Source: Halostagnicola larsenii XH-48 | Lineage (GTDB): Archaea > Halobacteriota > Halobacteria > Halobacteriales > Natrialbaceae | Direction: 5' to 3' | DNA length: 64,000 nucleotides | Assembly: GCF_000517625.1 (NCBI RefSeq) | Contig: NZ_CP007055.1 | Coordinates: 558,001-622,000 of the forward strand | Part shown: positions 7,121 through 15,598 of the stretch, in pieces | Position numbering within the stretch: position 1 is the first letter of the stretch | Layout: the number at the start of each line of letters is the position of its first letter | Notes under the pieces: generated by a model | Seen by the model: only the letters and a program-made list of their open reading frames with translations | What the model was told of the DNA's origin: nothing | Database searches by the model: none | Program-made: the position numbers and the translations under genes

Positions 7121-8323
7121 ATGAGCTATCAAGGAGTCCGTTTGCTGGCAAACGCGCTCGGTGGTGAGAGCGCGTTAGCGGTCGACGACGCTGTGAATTT
7201 CGCTACATCGACGGACCCGCTCGTCCTTTCGCTCGTGGTTCTCGGCGCTGTTGGCGTTGTATTCGGTGGGTGGGGGTTCGTTCGTTGGTTTCGACGGCCG
7301 CCGGGGACCCGTCTCAAACGTGTGCTGACCTCCCACGACGACGTAGCGGTGTTGATGCATCCGAACCCCGACCCCGACGCCATGGCGTGTGCGATGGGTG
7401 TCGCCGAAATCGCAGACGAAGTCGACACCGACGCCACCCTCCAGTACTCCGGCGAAATACGACACCAGGAAAACCGCGCGTTCAGGACCGTCTTGGACCT
7501 CGACCTCGAGACGGTCGAATCGAGTTCCGATCTCGCCTCCGACACCGTGGTGCTTGTCGATCACAACACCCCACGCGGATTTACGGGGGCACAGACGGTC
7601 GAACCGGTCGTCGTCGTCGATCACCATCCCGGAAACGGCGCTGGAACGTCGTTTACTGACGTTCGTACCGACTACGGCGCAGCGTCGACGATCATCGTCG
7701 AGTATCTCGAGGACATGGACGCAACGATGGCCGACGACGATGACGAATCGGAGGGCGGCTTCGAGGTATCGCCCGAACTCGCGACCGGGCTGCTCTACGG
7801 CATCCAGTCCGATACGAACAATCTGACCAAAGGGTGTTCGAAAGCAGAGTTCGACGCGTGTGCGTTTCTCTTTTCGGGAATCGACGAAGACGATCTCGAC
7901 CGGATCGCCAACCCGCAGGTCAGCGACGACGTGTTACAGATCAAGGCCAAAGCGATCACCGAAAAGCGCGTCGAGGGCTCGTTTGCCACCTGCGACGTCG
8001 GAACGATCGAGAACGTCGACGCGATTCCGCAGGCGGCGGACGAACTCATGCACCTCGAGGGAGTCACGGCCGTCGTCGTTTACGGGGAAAACGACGGCAC
8101 GTTGCACCTCTCGGGGCGGTCGCGCGACGACCGCGTTCACATGGGCGAAACCCTACGTCACGTCGTCAGTGACATTCCGATGGCCAACGCCGGCGGTCAC
8201 GCGCGGATGGGTGGCGGCCAGCTGTCGGTCGAGCACATGCGCGGCATCGGCCCATCGGATGGGATCAGCCGCGTCGAACTCGAGGACCGGCTGTTTGCCG
8301 CGATGTCTGGCGATCGATCCTAA
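7121..8323 (+). CDS. Membrane-anchored DHH-family phosphoesterase
   Basis: A 400-residue protein with one N-terminal membrane helix (about residues 31-53, LSLVVLGAVGVVFGGWGF) followed by a DHH/DHHA1 phosphoesterase. Metal-binding motifs are HPNPDPDAMACAMG, VLVDHN, and VDHHPG (the DHH signature); the DHHA1 substrate-binding motif is GGHARMGGGQ near the C-terminus. This architecture resembles NrnA/GdpP-type enzymes that hydrolyse nanoRNA or cyclic dinucleotides; c-di-AMP is a plausible substrate in haloarchaea but is not shown by the sequence. The catalytic part should face the cytoplasm. Confidence 0.9.
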   Translation: MSYQGVRLLANALGGESALAVDDAVNFATSTDPLVLSLVVLGAVGVVFGGWGFVRWFRRPPGTRLKRVLTSHDDVAVLMHPNPDPDAMACAMGVAEIADEVDTDATLQYSGEIRHQENRAFRTVLDLDLETVESSSDLASDTVVLVDHNTPRGFTGAQTVEPVVVVDHHPGNGAGTSFTDVRTDYGAASTIIVEYLEDMDATMADDDDESEGGFEVSPELATGLLYGIQSDTNNLTKGCSKAEFDACAFLFSGIDEDDLDRIANPQVSDDVLQIKAKAITEKRVEGSFATCDVGTIENVDAIPQAADELMHLEGVTAVVVYGENDGTLHLSGRSRDDRVHMGETLRHVVSDIPMANAGGHARMGGGQLSVEHMRGIGPSDGISRVELEDRLFAAMSGDRS

Positions 8324-8409
8324 TGGAAGGCTTGCTCCAGGCGGGCGGTGTAGTTCGAGAAGAAGCGTCGGTGGAGGGCGGACGAAAGGAGATGGTGGAA
8401 GCAGTCTGA
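8323..8409 (+). CDS. Possible 28-residue peptide coupled to the DHH gene (doubtful)
   Basis: The DHH gene ends TAATGG, so its stop overlaps an ATG that opens 28 codons to a TGA at 8407-8409 (MEGLLQAGGVVREE at its start). Stop-start overlap is a usual translational-coupling geometry, but the peptide resembles nothing known and could be chance. Confidence 0.15.
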   Translation: MEGLLQAGGVVREEASVEGGRKEMVEAV

Positions 8410-8420
8410 CGACTCGGTGG

Positions 8421-8591
8421 TTACCGGATCTCTTTCCATCTCGTATCGCAGTCCGGACAAATACGAATCGTCTCGATCGAGTCCGGATCGTTCTCCGTCT
8501 TGAGGGGCTTCTCGCAGTCAGCACAGACCACTCGTTCGTAGGTATCCTTGTCGAGGTCTCCCTTTCGAAGTGCCTTCCGGATTGATTGCAT
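8421..8591 (-). CDS. Small zinc-finger protein of the HVO_0758 type
   Basis: A 56-residue protein with two CxxC pairs (VCADCEKP and RICPDCDTRWKE) forming one zinc ribbon, preceded by a basic helix (MQSIRKALRKGDLDKDTYER). Length and motif order match the haloarchaeal zinc-finger microprotein family typified by HVO_0758; I name the family from memory. The frame is open upstream to 8654, but the conserved sequence begins at the Met chosen here. It is convergent with the DHH gene. Such proteins are proposed regulators or scaffold factors; no specific role can be read from it. Confidence 0.8.
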   Translation of the reverse strand: MQSIRKALRKGDLDKDTYERVVCADCEKPLKTENDPDSIETIRICPDCDTRWKEIR

Positions 8592-8704
8592 AGAAGTCTC
8601 TACGAAGGTCGGGGAGAAAAAGACACGGGCTGTTATTGTCTCTCTCGCTGTCAATTACTATTTCGATTCGAAAGCATGACTTGCCAGCGACCAACAGGTA
8701 CCGT

Positions 8705-9922
8705 ATGAACGAACCGGTGACCCAGCGCGGTCGCGGTCGGACGGCAGTCTTCGGGTCACTGTGCGGGCTCGTCTTTCTGGTCAATCTCGGGCGGATGATC
8801 TACGCACCGCTACTCGAGCCCTTTCAAACCGAATTCGCCGTGAGTACGGGAGCCGTCGGCCTGTTGGCGACGCTCGCCTGGGTGGGCAGCGCAGCCCCCC
8901 GACTGCCGACGGGATACCTTCTGACGAAAGTGCCACGGCGGTGGGTGGTGCTCGGGACCGGACTCGTCCTCGCAGGCGGCTCGGTGTTCGCGTCCACCGC
9001 GAACTCGTTAGGCGTCCTGTACGTCGGTGCGCTGTTGATGGGGATCGCCAGCGGCGTCTACTACGTTTCCGCGATGCCGCTCGTCAGCGAACTTTTTCCC
9101 GACCGCCCGGGCCGGGCGATCGGCATCAACGGCATGGCGAGCCAGCTCGCGGCCGTCGTCGCGCCGCTTCTGGTCGCCGGCATTTACGCGATAGCGACTC
9201 TCCCGATCGATCCCTGGCGGGTGATCTTTCTCCTGCTGGCAGCCGGGGCGATACTCTCTGCGTTCGCGTTTTACCTGACCGCCCGCCGGGTCGATCTCCC
9301 CGGCACCGACCGGACAGATCTGAACCTCTCCGAAGCGCTGTTCGCACAGTGGCGGATCATCCTCACCGGGATCGCCATCGTCGGTCTCGCTGGCCTCGTC
9401 TGGAACGGCGTATTCAACATGTACGTGAGCTATCTCGTCGAGTCGAAGGAATTCTCACAGGGGATATCTCAGATCATGCTCACTGTCGTTTTCGCGACCG
9501 GCGTACCCGCGTTCTGGCTCACCGGGGTCATTGCGGACCGGGTCCCGTTCGTCCCGCTCATGCTCGCCGTGTTGGCCGGCTTCGTCATCTGTCTCATCGG
9601 ATTGATCCTCGCCCAGAGCATCCTCGCCGTCTTCCTCGTGTCGGCGGTGATCGGCTACGTCATGCACAGTCTGTTTCCCGCGACCGACACCTACATTCTG
9701 GCGTCACTGCCCGACACCCACCGCGGAAGCGGGTACGCCGTCTTCAGCAGCGCGATGATGCCGCTACAGGCCGTCGGAAGCGTTCTCGTCGGCGGCCTCG
9801 TCGACGTTGGATTCAGCTTCGATACGGTCTTCGCCGGACTCGCCGCCGGACTCGTCGTTTTGATCGGCGTACTGGTCGCGCTCTGGTCGGGCGGGTTGCT
9901 TCCCGATGGCGCCTCGAGCTGA
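8705..9922 (+). CDS. MFS transporter
   Basis: A 405-residue integral membrane protein with about 12 hydrophobic helices split six and six by a central cytoplasmic loop (about residue 195-215, ARRVDLPGTDRTDLN). The major-facilitator motif A-like loop appears as GYLLTKVPRRWVVLG between helices 2 and 3. Helix-rich segments such as LFPDRPGRAIGINGMASQLA are typical of the nitrate/hexuronate-like and uncharacterised MFS branches. ATG 8705 is chosen because the frame upstream is not membrane-like. No neighbouring gene points to the substrate. Confidence 0.9.
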   Translation: MNEPVTQRGRGRTAVFGSLCGLVFLVNLGRMIYAPLLEPFQTEFAVSTGAVGLLATLAWVGSAAPRLPTGYLLTKVPRRWVVLGTGLVLAGGSVFASTANSLGVLYVGALLMGIASGVYYVSAMPLVSELFPDRPGRAIGINGMASQLAAVVAPLLVAGIYAIATLPIDPWRVIFLLLAAGAILSAFAFYLTARRVDLPGTDRTDLNLSEALFAQWRIILTGIAIVGLAGLVWNGVFNMYVSYLVESKEFSQGISQIMLTVVFATGVPAFWLTGVIADRVPFVPLMLAVLAGFVICLIGLILAQSILAVFLVSAVIGYVMHSLFPATDTYILASLPDTHRGSGYAVFSSAMMPLQAVGSVLVGGLVDVGFSFDTVFAGLAAGLVVLIGVLVALWSGGLLPDGASS

Positions 9923-10031
9923 CTCCCGGTCCGATATACTCGGAAAACTGCGCACCTGACGGGTGTCATCCGGCCCCACGCGGCTCGCCGGAGTCGTGGC
10001 CGTTTTGATGGTTCGCTCGAAGTATCCATCG

Positions 10032-11156
10032 ATGGAATACGTTCAGGAGCGGATCGCCACGCTCCACGAGTTCGGCTCGACGCCGCGGGTCGGCGACGTC
10101 GAGGCCGCGCTCGCGGAAACGGCCGTCGTCGTCCCGATGACCGCTCGGGAACTCGAGAGTCCCGCGGCCGAGCGCGTCCTCTCGGAACTCGAGGTCGTCG
10201 ACCCGGCCGCCGTCTTCGTTCCAGTTCGCGCGTCAGCAGACCGGATCGGCGCGGTTCGCACCTGGCTCGAGTCGTTCGATCTCACGCTGACGGTACTCTG
10301 GTGTAGCGCCCCTGCCGTCGAGGAGCTACTGGCGACCGTCGGTCTCGATAACGGCTTCGGCAAGGGCCGCGACGTCTGGCTCGCGCTCGGCCCGGCGGCC
10401 CAGGCCTGCGAGTACGTCGTCGTCCACGACGCGGACGCGCGGAGCTACAACGGGGATCACGTCGCGCGCCTGCTGGCACCGCTAACCGACGGGTTCGAGT
10501 TCACGAAGGGCTACTACGCCCGCGTCGAGGACGACACCCTCTACGGGCGACTGTTCCGGCTGTTTTACGAACCGCTCGTTCGCGCGATAGCGCGCCGCCA
10601 CGACGAGCCGATCGTCGCATATCTCGACTCGTTCCGATACGCTCTCGCCGGCGAATTCGCCGCGTCCGCAGCGTTGATCAACCGACTCAGAGCGCCTCGA
10701 GCGTGGGGACTCGAGGTCGGGACGCTGGGCGATGCGTTCGAGTACGCCGGCTTCGAGGGAACCGCGCAGGTCGACCTCGGCCGCCACGAGCACGACCACC
10801 GCTCGGTCACGGGCGACGCCGGACTCGAGCGAATGAGCCGGGAAGTGGCCGCCGAACTGTTGCGCGTGTTCGAAGAACGCGGCGTCGATCCGGCGTATCG
10901 AACGCTTCCCCATCGGTACGTCGAAAGCGGCCGCCGGCTGATCGCCCAGTACGAGGCCGACGCGCGGTTCAACGATCTCTCCTACGACGCCGACGCCGAG
11001 CGCGACCAACTCGAGCGCTATGCCGAAGCGATCGAGTCGCCGGGCCCGGATCGCCGGCTTCCGCGCTGGGTGGACGCGTCGATCGATCAGTCAGCCGTTC
11101 TCGAGGCCGCCCAGCCCTGGCCCGAACGACGACTCGAGTCCGGCACGTCCGACTGA
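10032..11156 (+). CDS. Glycosyltransferase, GT81-like (glucosyl-3-phosphoglycerate synthase type)
   Basis: A 374-residue GT-A fold glycosyltransferase. NGFGKGRDVWLAL precedes the metal-binding DxD segment VVVHDADARSY, followed by EFTKGYYAR, the acceptor-side region (YEPLVRAIARR, DSFRYALAGEFAASAALINRL) and GLEVGTLGDAFEY. The order and wording match GpgS/MpgS-like synthases, which transfer a sugar from an NDP-sugar to 3-phosphoglycerate in making glucosyl- or mannosylglycerate; such solutes protect against osmotic stress. No matching phosphatase is adjacent, so the acceptor remains inferred. It is followed by three same-strand genes up to 13267. Confidence 0.78.
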   Translation: MEYVQERIATLHEFGSTPRVGDVEAALAETAVVVPMTARELESPAAERVLSELEVVDPAAVFVPVRASADRIGAVRTWLESFDLTLTVLWCSAPAVEELLATVGLDNGFGKGRDVWLALGPAAQACEYVVVHDADARSYNGDHVARLLAPLTDGFEFTKGYYARVEDDTLYGRLFRLFYEPLVRAIARRHDEPIVAYLDSFRYALAGEFAASAALINRLRAPRAWGLEVGTLGDAFEYAGFEGTAQVDLGRHEHDHRSVTGDAGLERMSREVAAELLRVFEERGVDPAYRTLPHRYVESGRRLIAQYEADARFNDLSYDADAERDQLERYAEAIESPGPDRRLPRWVDASIDQSAVLEAAQPWPERRLESGTSD

Positions 11157-11251
11157 GCGCCGCGGTTTTGATCGACTGCGGCGGTCGCATCTCCCGCGGA
11201 AGAACGGCTCGGCTCGAAAACCCTATCAGACGACCCGCCGTTAGCGGGGGT

Positions 11252-11755
11252 ATGGACGCGACGGCTGACGAACTCGCTGGCGTCGTCGACCTCTTCGGTG
11301 GCCTCTCCCGGGACGAACTCGAGCGGGCGCTCTCCGAGGCCGCCTTTCGCGCTGACGGGAGTTCGATCGACGAGCACGCGCTCTCTGAGGCGATCGACGA
11401 CGGCCTCGAGTCGTTCACGCTGCTCGAGTGTCCCGCCGAGCGCGTGACGACGGATGAGACGGCGCTTGACCCCGAGACCACGTTCCTCGTCTCCGGGCCG
11501 GCAGCGTTCCCGACGGTACCGGAATACGCGGAGGACGTGCCACACATTCTCGACATCGACCGCCGCCGGTTCGATCGGGGGGTCCTCGGTCGGGCCGCTC
11601 GAGAGCGGTTCACCGATGCGGTCGAGGCGGCACTGGACGGGGAGACCGACGACGACCGACTCCGGGACTTGCTCGAGGTGAGCTACGACATCGAGACGTG
11701 GGGACCGGTCGAACTCTCGGACGAACGCGCTCACATCGAGGAGGGGCTCGACTGA
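11252..11755 (+). CDS. Conserved-looking haloarchaeal protein of unknown function
   Basis: A 167-residue acidic protein I do not recognise. The first third (DELAGVVDLFGGLSRDELERALSEAAFR) is predicted helical and could be a small HTH-like or helical-bundle domain; the middle has mixed strands (ETTFLVSGPAAFPTVPEYAEDVPHI), and the end is helical and acidic. No metal ligands, catalytic motif, signal peptide or membrane helix is visible. ATG 11252 lies 95 bases after the glycosyltransferase, and its stop is four bases before the Nudix ATG, so it is probably translated from the same mRNA as the Nudix hydrolase. Confidence 0.7.
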   Translation: MDATADELAGVVDLFGGLSRDELERALSEAAFRADGSSIDEHALSEAIDDGLESFTLLECPAERVTTDETALDPETTFLVSGPAAFPTVPEYAEDVPHILDIDRRRFDRGVLGRAARERFTDAVEAALDGETDDDRLRDLLEVSYDIETWGPVELSDERAHIEEGLD

Positions 11756-11759
11756 GCGC

Positions 11760-12347
11760 ATGGCGCGACTTCGTCTCGAGGCCGTCGCGGATCACGAGCC
11801 GATCCAGATCGACGACCAGCCCTACGACGCCGCCGTCCTCGCGCCGGTTATCGACCGCGACGGGGAGGACCATCTCCTCTTTACGAAACGCGCCGACCAC
11901 CTCGGCGAGCACCCGGGACAGATGAGCTTCCCCGGCGGCGGGGCGGAACCTGTCGACGACACGATCCTCGAGACCGGTCTCAGGGAGGCCGCAGAGGAGA
12001 TCCGTCTCGAGGCCTACGAGACAGACGTGGTCGGGCAACTCGACGACATTCGGACGATCACGGAATACGCCGTCACGCCGTTCGTCGTTCGCGTACCCGA
12101 CCGGGCGTACGACCCCGACGAGAGTGAAGTGGCGGAAATCGCGATCCTCCCGCTGTCGGGACTCCTCGATCCGGACAACTACGAGTGCGAGCGACGGAGC
12201 CATCCGGCCTACGGCGAGGCCGTCGTCCACTACTTCCACGTCGACGGCTACACCGTCTGGGGCGCGACGGGGAACATTCTGGTGCAACTGCTCGAGTTAG
12301 CGACCGATTTCGAGCCCGGCGACCGGATGGAACGGTCGACGTTCTGA
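11760..12347 (+). CDS. Nudix hydrolase, CoA diphosphatase type
   Basis: A 195-residue Nudix protein. The CoA-pyrophosphatase (UPF0035) signature is present just before the Nudix box: LLFTKRADHLGEHPGQMSFPGG (residues 39-60). The box itself keeps REAAEE (75-80), which supplies the metal-binding glutamates, but the upstream Glu is Asp67 and the late Gly is Arg82. The expected reaction is cleavage of CoA or acyl-CoA to adenosine 3',5'-bisphosphate and phosphopantetheine. It starts four bases after the unknown gene 11252-11755 and is followed by a terminator-like hairpin. Confidence 0.85.
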   Translation: MARLRLEAVADHEPIQIDDQPYDAAVLAPVIDRDGEDHLLFTKRADHLGEHPGQMSFPGGGAEPVDDTILETGLREAAEEIRLEAYETDVVGQLDDIRTITEYAVTPFVVRVPDRAYDPDESEVAEIAILPLSGLLDPDNYECERRSHPAYGEAVVHYFHVDGYTVWGATGNILVQLLELATDFEPGDRMERSTF

Positions 12348-12365
12348 CGCCGGACGAGGCCCGCT

Positions 12366-12389
12366 GTGGCGCGGAAGCGCCACGCTTTT
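12366..12389 (+). terminator. Hairpin with GNRA loop and T-run after the Nudix gene
   Basis: GTGGCGC-GGAA-GCGCCAC is a perfect 7-bp stem closed by a GGAA tetraloop, followed at 12386 by TTTT, 18 bases after the Nudix stop codon. An outer CCCGC/GCGGG pair may extend it. This looks like an intrinsic terminator or a 3' end-protecting hairpin. Confidence 0.6.
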
Positions 12390-12484
12390 GCGGGCGCATC
12401 ACCGAGCCTGGGATACTCGCGCAGACGAAGTATCGTGATCGAAGCCGCGGAGTCGACCGCCGTCCCCGCGCGAGGTGACCGTCA

Positions 12485-13267
12485 ATGTTGACAGCTACGA
12501 GCCCAGTAACCCGTGCCGGATTGGATGCGATCGCGCTCAAACCCGCCGAGTGCGACGTCTCGAACGCCGAGTCGCTCGACGTCGAGACGATCGTCATCGA
12601 CTACGAAGGCCGCTCTCACCTGCCGGAGCCCGCTGTGCTCGAGTCCCTCGCCGAGACAGCGGACCTCTTCGTGACGACGCCGGTTCGCGCCGACGGCTTC
12701 GACCCGCTCGGTGACGAGACGCTGCTCGAGACGCTCCCCGACGACGCCGGGCGCGTTCTCGTCGCGGGCCACGCGGCCTACCTCACGGACGACGAACGGG
12801 CGCGCGCCGTCTCCCCGCGACTCGGGGCCGCCCTCGAGACGGACCCCGAGGCCTGGGTCGGTACGGAGGGCCTCGAACGGATCGCGATGGCCACCGGGGC
12901 GACTCAGTTCGAACTGTTCTCGCGGTCGACCGAACGGGAGCTTCGATCCCTGCGTCGTGCGGGGTTCGACGGTCGGATCTCGGTCTACGCGCCCGCGGTG
13001 TTCACCGACGACGCCGACGAAATCCTCGGCGCGATCGGCCCCTACCTCGCTCGCCGCCGTCCGGTCTCGAGTGCCCTCCCGGAGGGTGCGCGAACGGACG
13101 CGAGCGCGCAGGGTCGAGCCCGAGAAATCTTGCTCGAGGCCGCCGACGACTACGCGCTCGCCGGCCCGGAAGCCGACGTTCGCGAGCGAACCGAGCGCTT
13201 GCGGGAGGCCGGTGCCACGACCATCGTCGGCTACCCCGCACGCGGACTCGACACGGTCCTCGAGTAA
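12485..13267 (+). CDS. Uncharacterised protein with luciferase-like C-terminal motif
   Basis: A 260-residue protein common in style to haloarchaeal conserved proteins; I have no firm family name. The body alternates strand and helix segments (VETIVIDYEGRSHLP, GRVLVAGHAAYLTDDERARAV, RISVYAPAVFTDDADEI), suggesting a TIM-barrel-like fold. The C-terminus YALAGPEADVRERTERLREAGATTIVGYP closely follows the closing motif of F420/FMN-dependent bacterial-luciferase-like oxidoreductases, so a degenerate or divergent member is possible. GAGGTGA at 12471-12477 is a fitting ribosome-binding site for ATG 12485. Confidence 0.7.
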   Translation: MLTATSPVTRAGLDAIALKPAECDVSNAESLDVETIVIDYEGRSHLPEPAVLESLAETADLFVTTPVRADGFDPLGDETLLETLPDDAGRVLVAGHAAYLTDDERARAVSPRLGAALETDPEAWVGTEGLERIAMATGATQFELFSRSTERELRSLRRAGFDGRISVYAPAVFTDDADEILGAIGPYLARRRPVSSALPEGARTDASAQGRAREILLEAADDYALAGPEADVRERTERLREAGATTIVGYPARGLDTVLE

Positions 13268-13518
13268 TCGATCGAACCCCGATTATCGGGTCGAGAACCG
13301 TGCTCCTCGAGTAGCCGGAGCCGATCGCAGAACGTGACGAGCACCAGTGGTAATAAGATCCCTCGCTTCCGAGTTTCCGGCATGGTACGATGGGTGCGTT
13401 TTTCTCTTAGCGGCCGTCGAAGTTTCCTCCCCGGAGCGTTCTCTCCCGAACCGTTCGTCACCGCTGTGCGCTCGCCCGAGCCGCGTAGCGACGATGCTCG
13501 AATCCCTGGTGATCGGTC
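13268..13518. other. Intergenic region, no gene seen
   Basis: These 251 bases contain no convincing coding frame. Eleven bases after the upstream stop codon, 13278-13290 is a perfect odd palindrome (CCCGAT-T-ATCGGG) that can fold as a 5-bp stem with a TTA loop and may end the upstream transcript. The promoter of the downstream oxidoreductase was not identified with confidence. Confidence 0.4.
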
Positions 13519-14727
13519 GTGAGCGAGGACGACTCCGATGCGGAACTCGCCGTCGGTGCGGACGCGTTCGCCGGAGCGGGGGCGGGACTCGAGGTCGCGG
13601 TCGTCGGTGCCGGCGCGGTCGGCGCGACGACCGCCTACGACCTCGCCCGCCGCGGCGCGTCGGTAACGCTCTACGACAGCGGCTCCGTCGCCAGCGGCTC
13701 GAGCGGGCGAGCGGCCGGATTGTGTTACGACGCGTTCGCGTCTGCGCTCGACGCCGAAATCGCGAGCGACGCGATCGAGCGGTTCCGCGCCTTTTCGGGC
13801 GACGATACCTTCCCGTTCGTCGAGTGTCCGTACGTCTGGCTCGCGCGGGAGGGCGACGACGCGCGCGAGGACGCCATCCGCGAGCAGGTCGATCGAATGC
13901 AACGAAACGGCGTTGTGGCCCTCGAGATGACCGGTGTGGAACTCGGCGAGCGGTTCCCCGCCCTGCGGAGCGACGACGTGGCGGTGGCGGCCGTTGCGGG
14001 TGCGGCCGGGTACACCGACCCCGCCCAGTACACGGCCTGTCTCGCGGCCGCTGCGACCGGGGCGGGTGCGACCCTCGAGTCGAATACCCCCGTGAACGTG
14101 TCGTTCGACCCGCCGCGAATCGAACCCGTCGACGCTGACGGACGTGCCGTCGGTGAACGCGAGGTCGACGTCGTCGTCGTCACCGCCGGCGCACACACCA
14201 AACGACTGCTCGCCGACGCCGGGATTCCGATCGCGATGAAGCCCTATCGCGTCCAGGCGCTGGTCGCCGACGCCGCGCTCGAGGAACCGATGTGTTACGA
14301 CGCGACCGACGGGTTTTACGTTCGCCCGCATCCGGACGGGATCCTCGTCGGGAACGGAACCGAACCGGTGGAAGCGGATCCGGACGCGTACGACCGGTCG
14401 GCCTCGCCCGCGTTCCTCGAGGGTATCCCGAGTCGCGTCGGATCGCGCCTCGAGGGGGTCGACCTCGAGATCGACCGCTCCTGGGCGGGACTCTGCACCG
14501 CGACGCCGGATCGCGACCCGCTCGTCGGCGAACTCCGATCCGGGCTGTTCGTCGCGACCGGGTTTCAGGGACAGGGATTCATGCGCGCGCCGGCGATCGG
14601 CGAGCGACTCGCCGGGATGGTCCTCGGCGACGGTGACGGCGACCTCGAGCGGTTCGATCCGACCCGCTTCGCGGGAGACGAGTCGTTCGAAATCGTCGAA
14701 GGAATGGGTGTCGAGTCGGAGAACTAG
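13519..14727 (+). CDS. FAD-dependent oxidoreductase (DAO family)
   Basis: A 402-residue D-amino-acid-oxidase-type flavoprotein. The dinucleotide-binding motif VVGAGAVGATTAYDLARRGA is near residues 28-47, followed by the flavin-contact sequence SVASGSSGRAAGL; the C-terminal FAD motif is GLFVATGFQGQGFMRAPAIGERLAG. Family members oxidise glycine, sarcosine, D-amino acids or related amines. The start is GTG 13519, after an acidic, Ala/Gly-rich leader of about 25 residues. It is a single gene convergent with the Hsp20 gene. Substrate undetermined. Confidence 0.9.
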   Translation: MSEDDSDAELAVGADAFAGAGAGLEVAVVGAGAVGATTAYDLARRGASVTLYDSGSVASGSSGRAAGLCYDAFASALDAEIASDAIERFRAFSGDDTFPFVECPYVWLAREGDDAREDAIREQVDRMQRNGVVALEMTGVELGERFPALRSDDVAVAAVAGAAGYTDPAQYTACLAAAATGAGATLESNTPVNVSFDPPRIEPVDADGRAVGEREVDVVVVTAGAHTKRLLADAGIPIAMKPYRVQALVADAALEEPMCYDATDGFYVRPHPDGILVGNGTEPVEADPDAYDRSASPAFLEGIPSRVGSRLEGVDLEIDRSWAGLCTATPDRDPLVGELRSGLFVATGFQGQGFMRAPAIGERLAGMVLGDGDGDLERFDPTRFAGDESFEIVEGMGVESEN

Positions 14728-14823
14728 ACCGCCTCGCCGCCTGTCGCTGTGGCTCGACGGAATGCCCCTCACTGTAACTCGAGGTGATTTCGGGCCAGCT
14801 GCGCTGGAAGGCTGGCTGGCGCT

Positions 14824-14829
14824 AAAAAA
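14824..14829 (-). terminator. U-rich terminator tract of the Hsp20 gene
   Basis: On the minus strand six consecutive T lie 16-21 bases past the Hsp20 stop codon, after a CGATCG dyad. A U-tract is enough for archaeal termination. On the plus strand the preceding GCCAGC/GCTGGC repeat (14794-14799, 14811-14816) could serve the convergent oxidoreductase gene. Confidence 0.4.
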
Positions 14830-14844
14830 TTCGATCGGCGCGGT

Positions 14845-15360
14845 TCAGTCGTCGATCGTAATTTCGTCGGCTTCGGGTCCGCCGGATTTGCCACCATCGG
14901 CGTCGTCGACCGGGAGGTCTTCTGCGTCGCCGTCGGCCTCGCCGACCGTGAGGCCGTCCGGGTGATCGTCCACGTCCGTAGCGGTGCCGTCTTTGGGAAT
15001 TTCGACGTTGAGCGTGCCGACTTCGGTCAGTCGCGCCGTGCCCGCGTCGGGTTCGACGATCGCGTCCTCGGGAAGTTCGGCTTCGCCCTCGAGCGACATC
15101 GAGCGACCGGGAAACCGCATTCTGAACCCGTCGTGAAACCGGCGGAAGCGATTGATATTAACGCCGACGGTCCCCTCGAGGTATCGGACCTGTAGCTCTT
15201 CGGCTTCGGCACCGGGTGCATCGAAGACGACGAGATACGACGTATCGTTCTCGAGGATATCCGCCGAGAGCGATCGAGAGCGTTGCGTGTAACTACTGAC
15301 GCGCCCGAGCTGTCGATACAGCACGTTTCCGACCGAACCGCCGATGTCTTTGAGCGTCAC
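14845..15360 (-). CDS. Hsp20/alpha-crystallin-like protein
   Basis: A 171-residue protein with an alpha-crystallin domain at about residues 20-125: SLSADILENDTSYLVVFDAPG opens the beta-sandwich, and EVGTLNVEIPKD near its end is the family's conserved strand (G-x-L-x-V-x-x-P-K). The C-terminal 45 residues are acidic and probably disordered. Small heat-shock proteins hold unfolding clients for refolding; the thermosome at 24977 is another chaperone here. The start is GTG 15360 with GGTGGT upstream; the frame is open to 15537, but the extra residues (QQNQYQPGPP) are unlike haloarchaeal coding sequence. Confidence 0.82.
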   Translation of the reverse strand: MTLKDIGGSVGNVLYRQLGRVSSYTQRSRSLSADILENDTSYLVVFDAPGAEAEELQVRYLEGTVGVNINRFRRFHDGFRMRFPGRSMSLEGEAELPEDAIVEPDAGTARLTEVGTLNVEIPKDGTATDVDDHPDGLTVGEADGDAEDLPVDDADGGKSGGPEADEITIDD

Positions 15361-15598
15361 GGCACACCACCACGAGCGGGGACCACACACAGGGACTGAC
15401 TGACGTACATACCCACGATAGGGTGTAGGAGGCCCTGGTTGATATTGGTTTTGCTGAATGGAAAATAACGTCTGACGGGACACCCCGACGCAGTCGGGCC
15501 ATGCGGATCGGAAATCGCTAACGGCACGTGGCTCCATCTGGGGGATGCCGGCTACCTAAAACAGCGAGAGAGCCCCGCCGTTCACACTGGGGAGGCTG

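Noticed and set aside
13231-14772. Long open frame opposite the FAD oxidoreductase (513 codons)
   Set aside because: It is Arg/Gly/Val-rich mirror translation of a GC-rich gene; the plus-strand flavoprotein has full motifs.
14845-15537. Longer Hsp20 gene starting at 15537
   Set aside because: The added 59 residues are Gln/Pro/Cys-rich and unlike the acidic proteome; a GTG with an upstream GGTGGT fits better.
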